Assembly (NCBI GenBank): GCA_041552055.1 | Contig: JBFELO010000127.1 | Coordinates: 1 to 13,339 of the forward strand | Reading direction: 5' to 3' | From: JBFELO01 sp041552055 | GTDB taxonomy: Bacteria > Acidobacteriota > Thermoanaerobaculia > Thermoanaerobaculales > Sulfomarinibacteraceae | Length of the DNA: 13,339 nt | Shown here: positions 13,318-13,339 of the stretch, piece after piece | How the letters are laid out: every line of letters begins with the position of its first letter | Numbering within the stretch: the stretch's first letter is position 1 | The notes under the pieces: generated by a model | Databases searched by the model: none | What the model was told of the DNA's origin: nothing | What the model saw: only the letters and a program-made list of their open reading frames with translations | Position numbers and translations under genes: made by a program

Positions 13318-13339
13318 GCCATGAGCTGTGGGCGATGAG
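13318..13339. repeat. ATGAGCT-family repeat copy at the window edge
   Basis: ATGAGCTGTGGGCGA (13321-13335) matches 7541-7555 in 14 of 15 bases, and the next bases (TGAG) may begin another unit beyond the window. Confidence 0.55.

Overview
The window is GC-rich, densely coded DNA from a Gram-negative bacterium. It encodes an outer-membrane beta-barrel protein, a lipoprotein, several Sec-exported proteins and the cbb3-oxidase assembly factor CcoS. The mix of Hanks-type kinase, TPR/ATPase receptor-like protein, DUF6265-like protein and a Rieske/glutamate-synthase-like fusion would suit Acidobacteriota or a similar environmental lineage, but this placement is inference. I saw no rRNA, tRNA, CRISPR array, integrase or transposase.

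Layout. 1-687 (-): a serine beta-lactamase-family hydrolase cut by the window edge. 929-2251 (+): a FadL/PorV-like outer-membrane barrel protein, divergent from the hydrolase. 2265-6610 (-): a two-cistron operon. Its first cistron is an exported TPR protein with a likely periplasmic sensor region, one membrane span and a cytoplasmic ATPase, interrupted by an in-frame amber codon at 6299-6301. Its second cistron, overlapping by GTGA, is an ATPase fused to a C-terminal Ser/Thr kinase. 6941-7165 (+): an orphan ccoS flanked by inverted 13-bp repeats. 7166-7753: about 590 bp without a convincing gene, holding a REP-like hairpin and dispersed repeats. 7754-9471 (+): pirin and an SDR-like protein lacking the catalytic tyrosine. 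9691-11310 (-): a Rieske plus FMN glutamate-synthase-like fusion. 11619-12116 (+): a DUF6265-like exported protein. 12183-12757 (+): a VapBC toxin-antitoxin pair. 12780-13079 (+): a small lipoprotein. 13121-13298 (-): a UUCG-loop terminator and the 3' end of a secreted protein gene.

How the parts may work together. The most unusual unit is 2265-6610. Both products carry a related ATPase module with a near-identical P-loop. One module sits behind a membrane span and an exported TPR region, and the other is fused to a kinase. This suggests a receptor-to-kinase relay, which is inference. The amber codon makes its present state uncertain: pseudogene, sequencing error, or readthrough.

A second theme is a family of short related sequences (consensus near ATGAGCTCTGGGCGA) found only between genes. 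Copies border ccoS, the pirin-SDR pair and the right end of the window.
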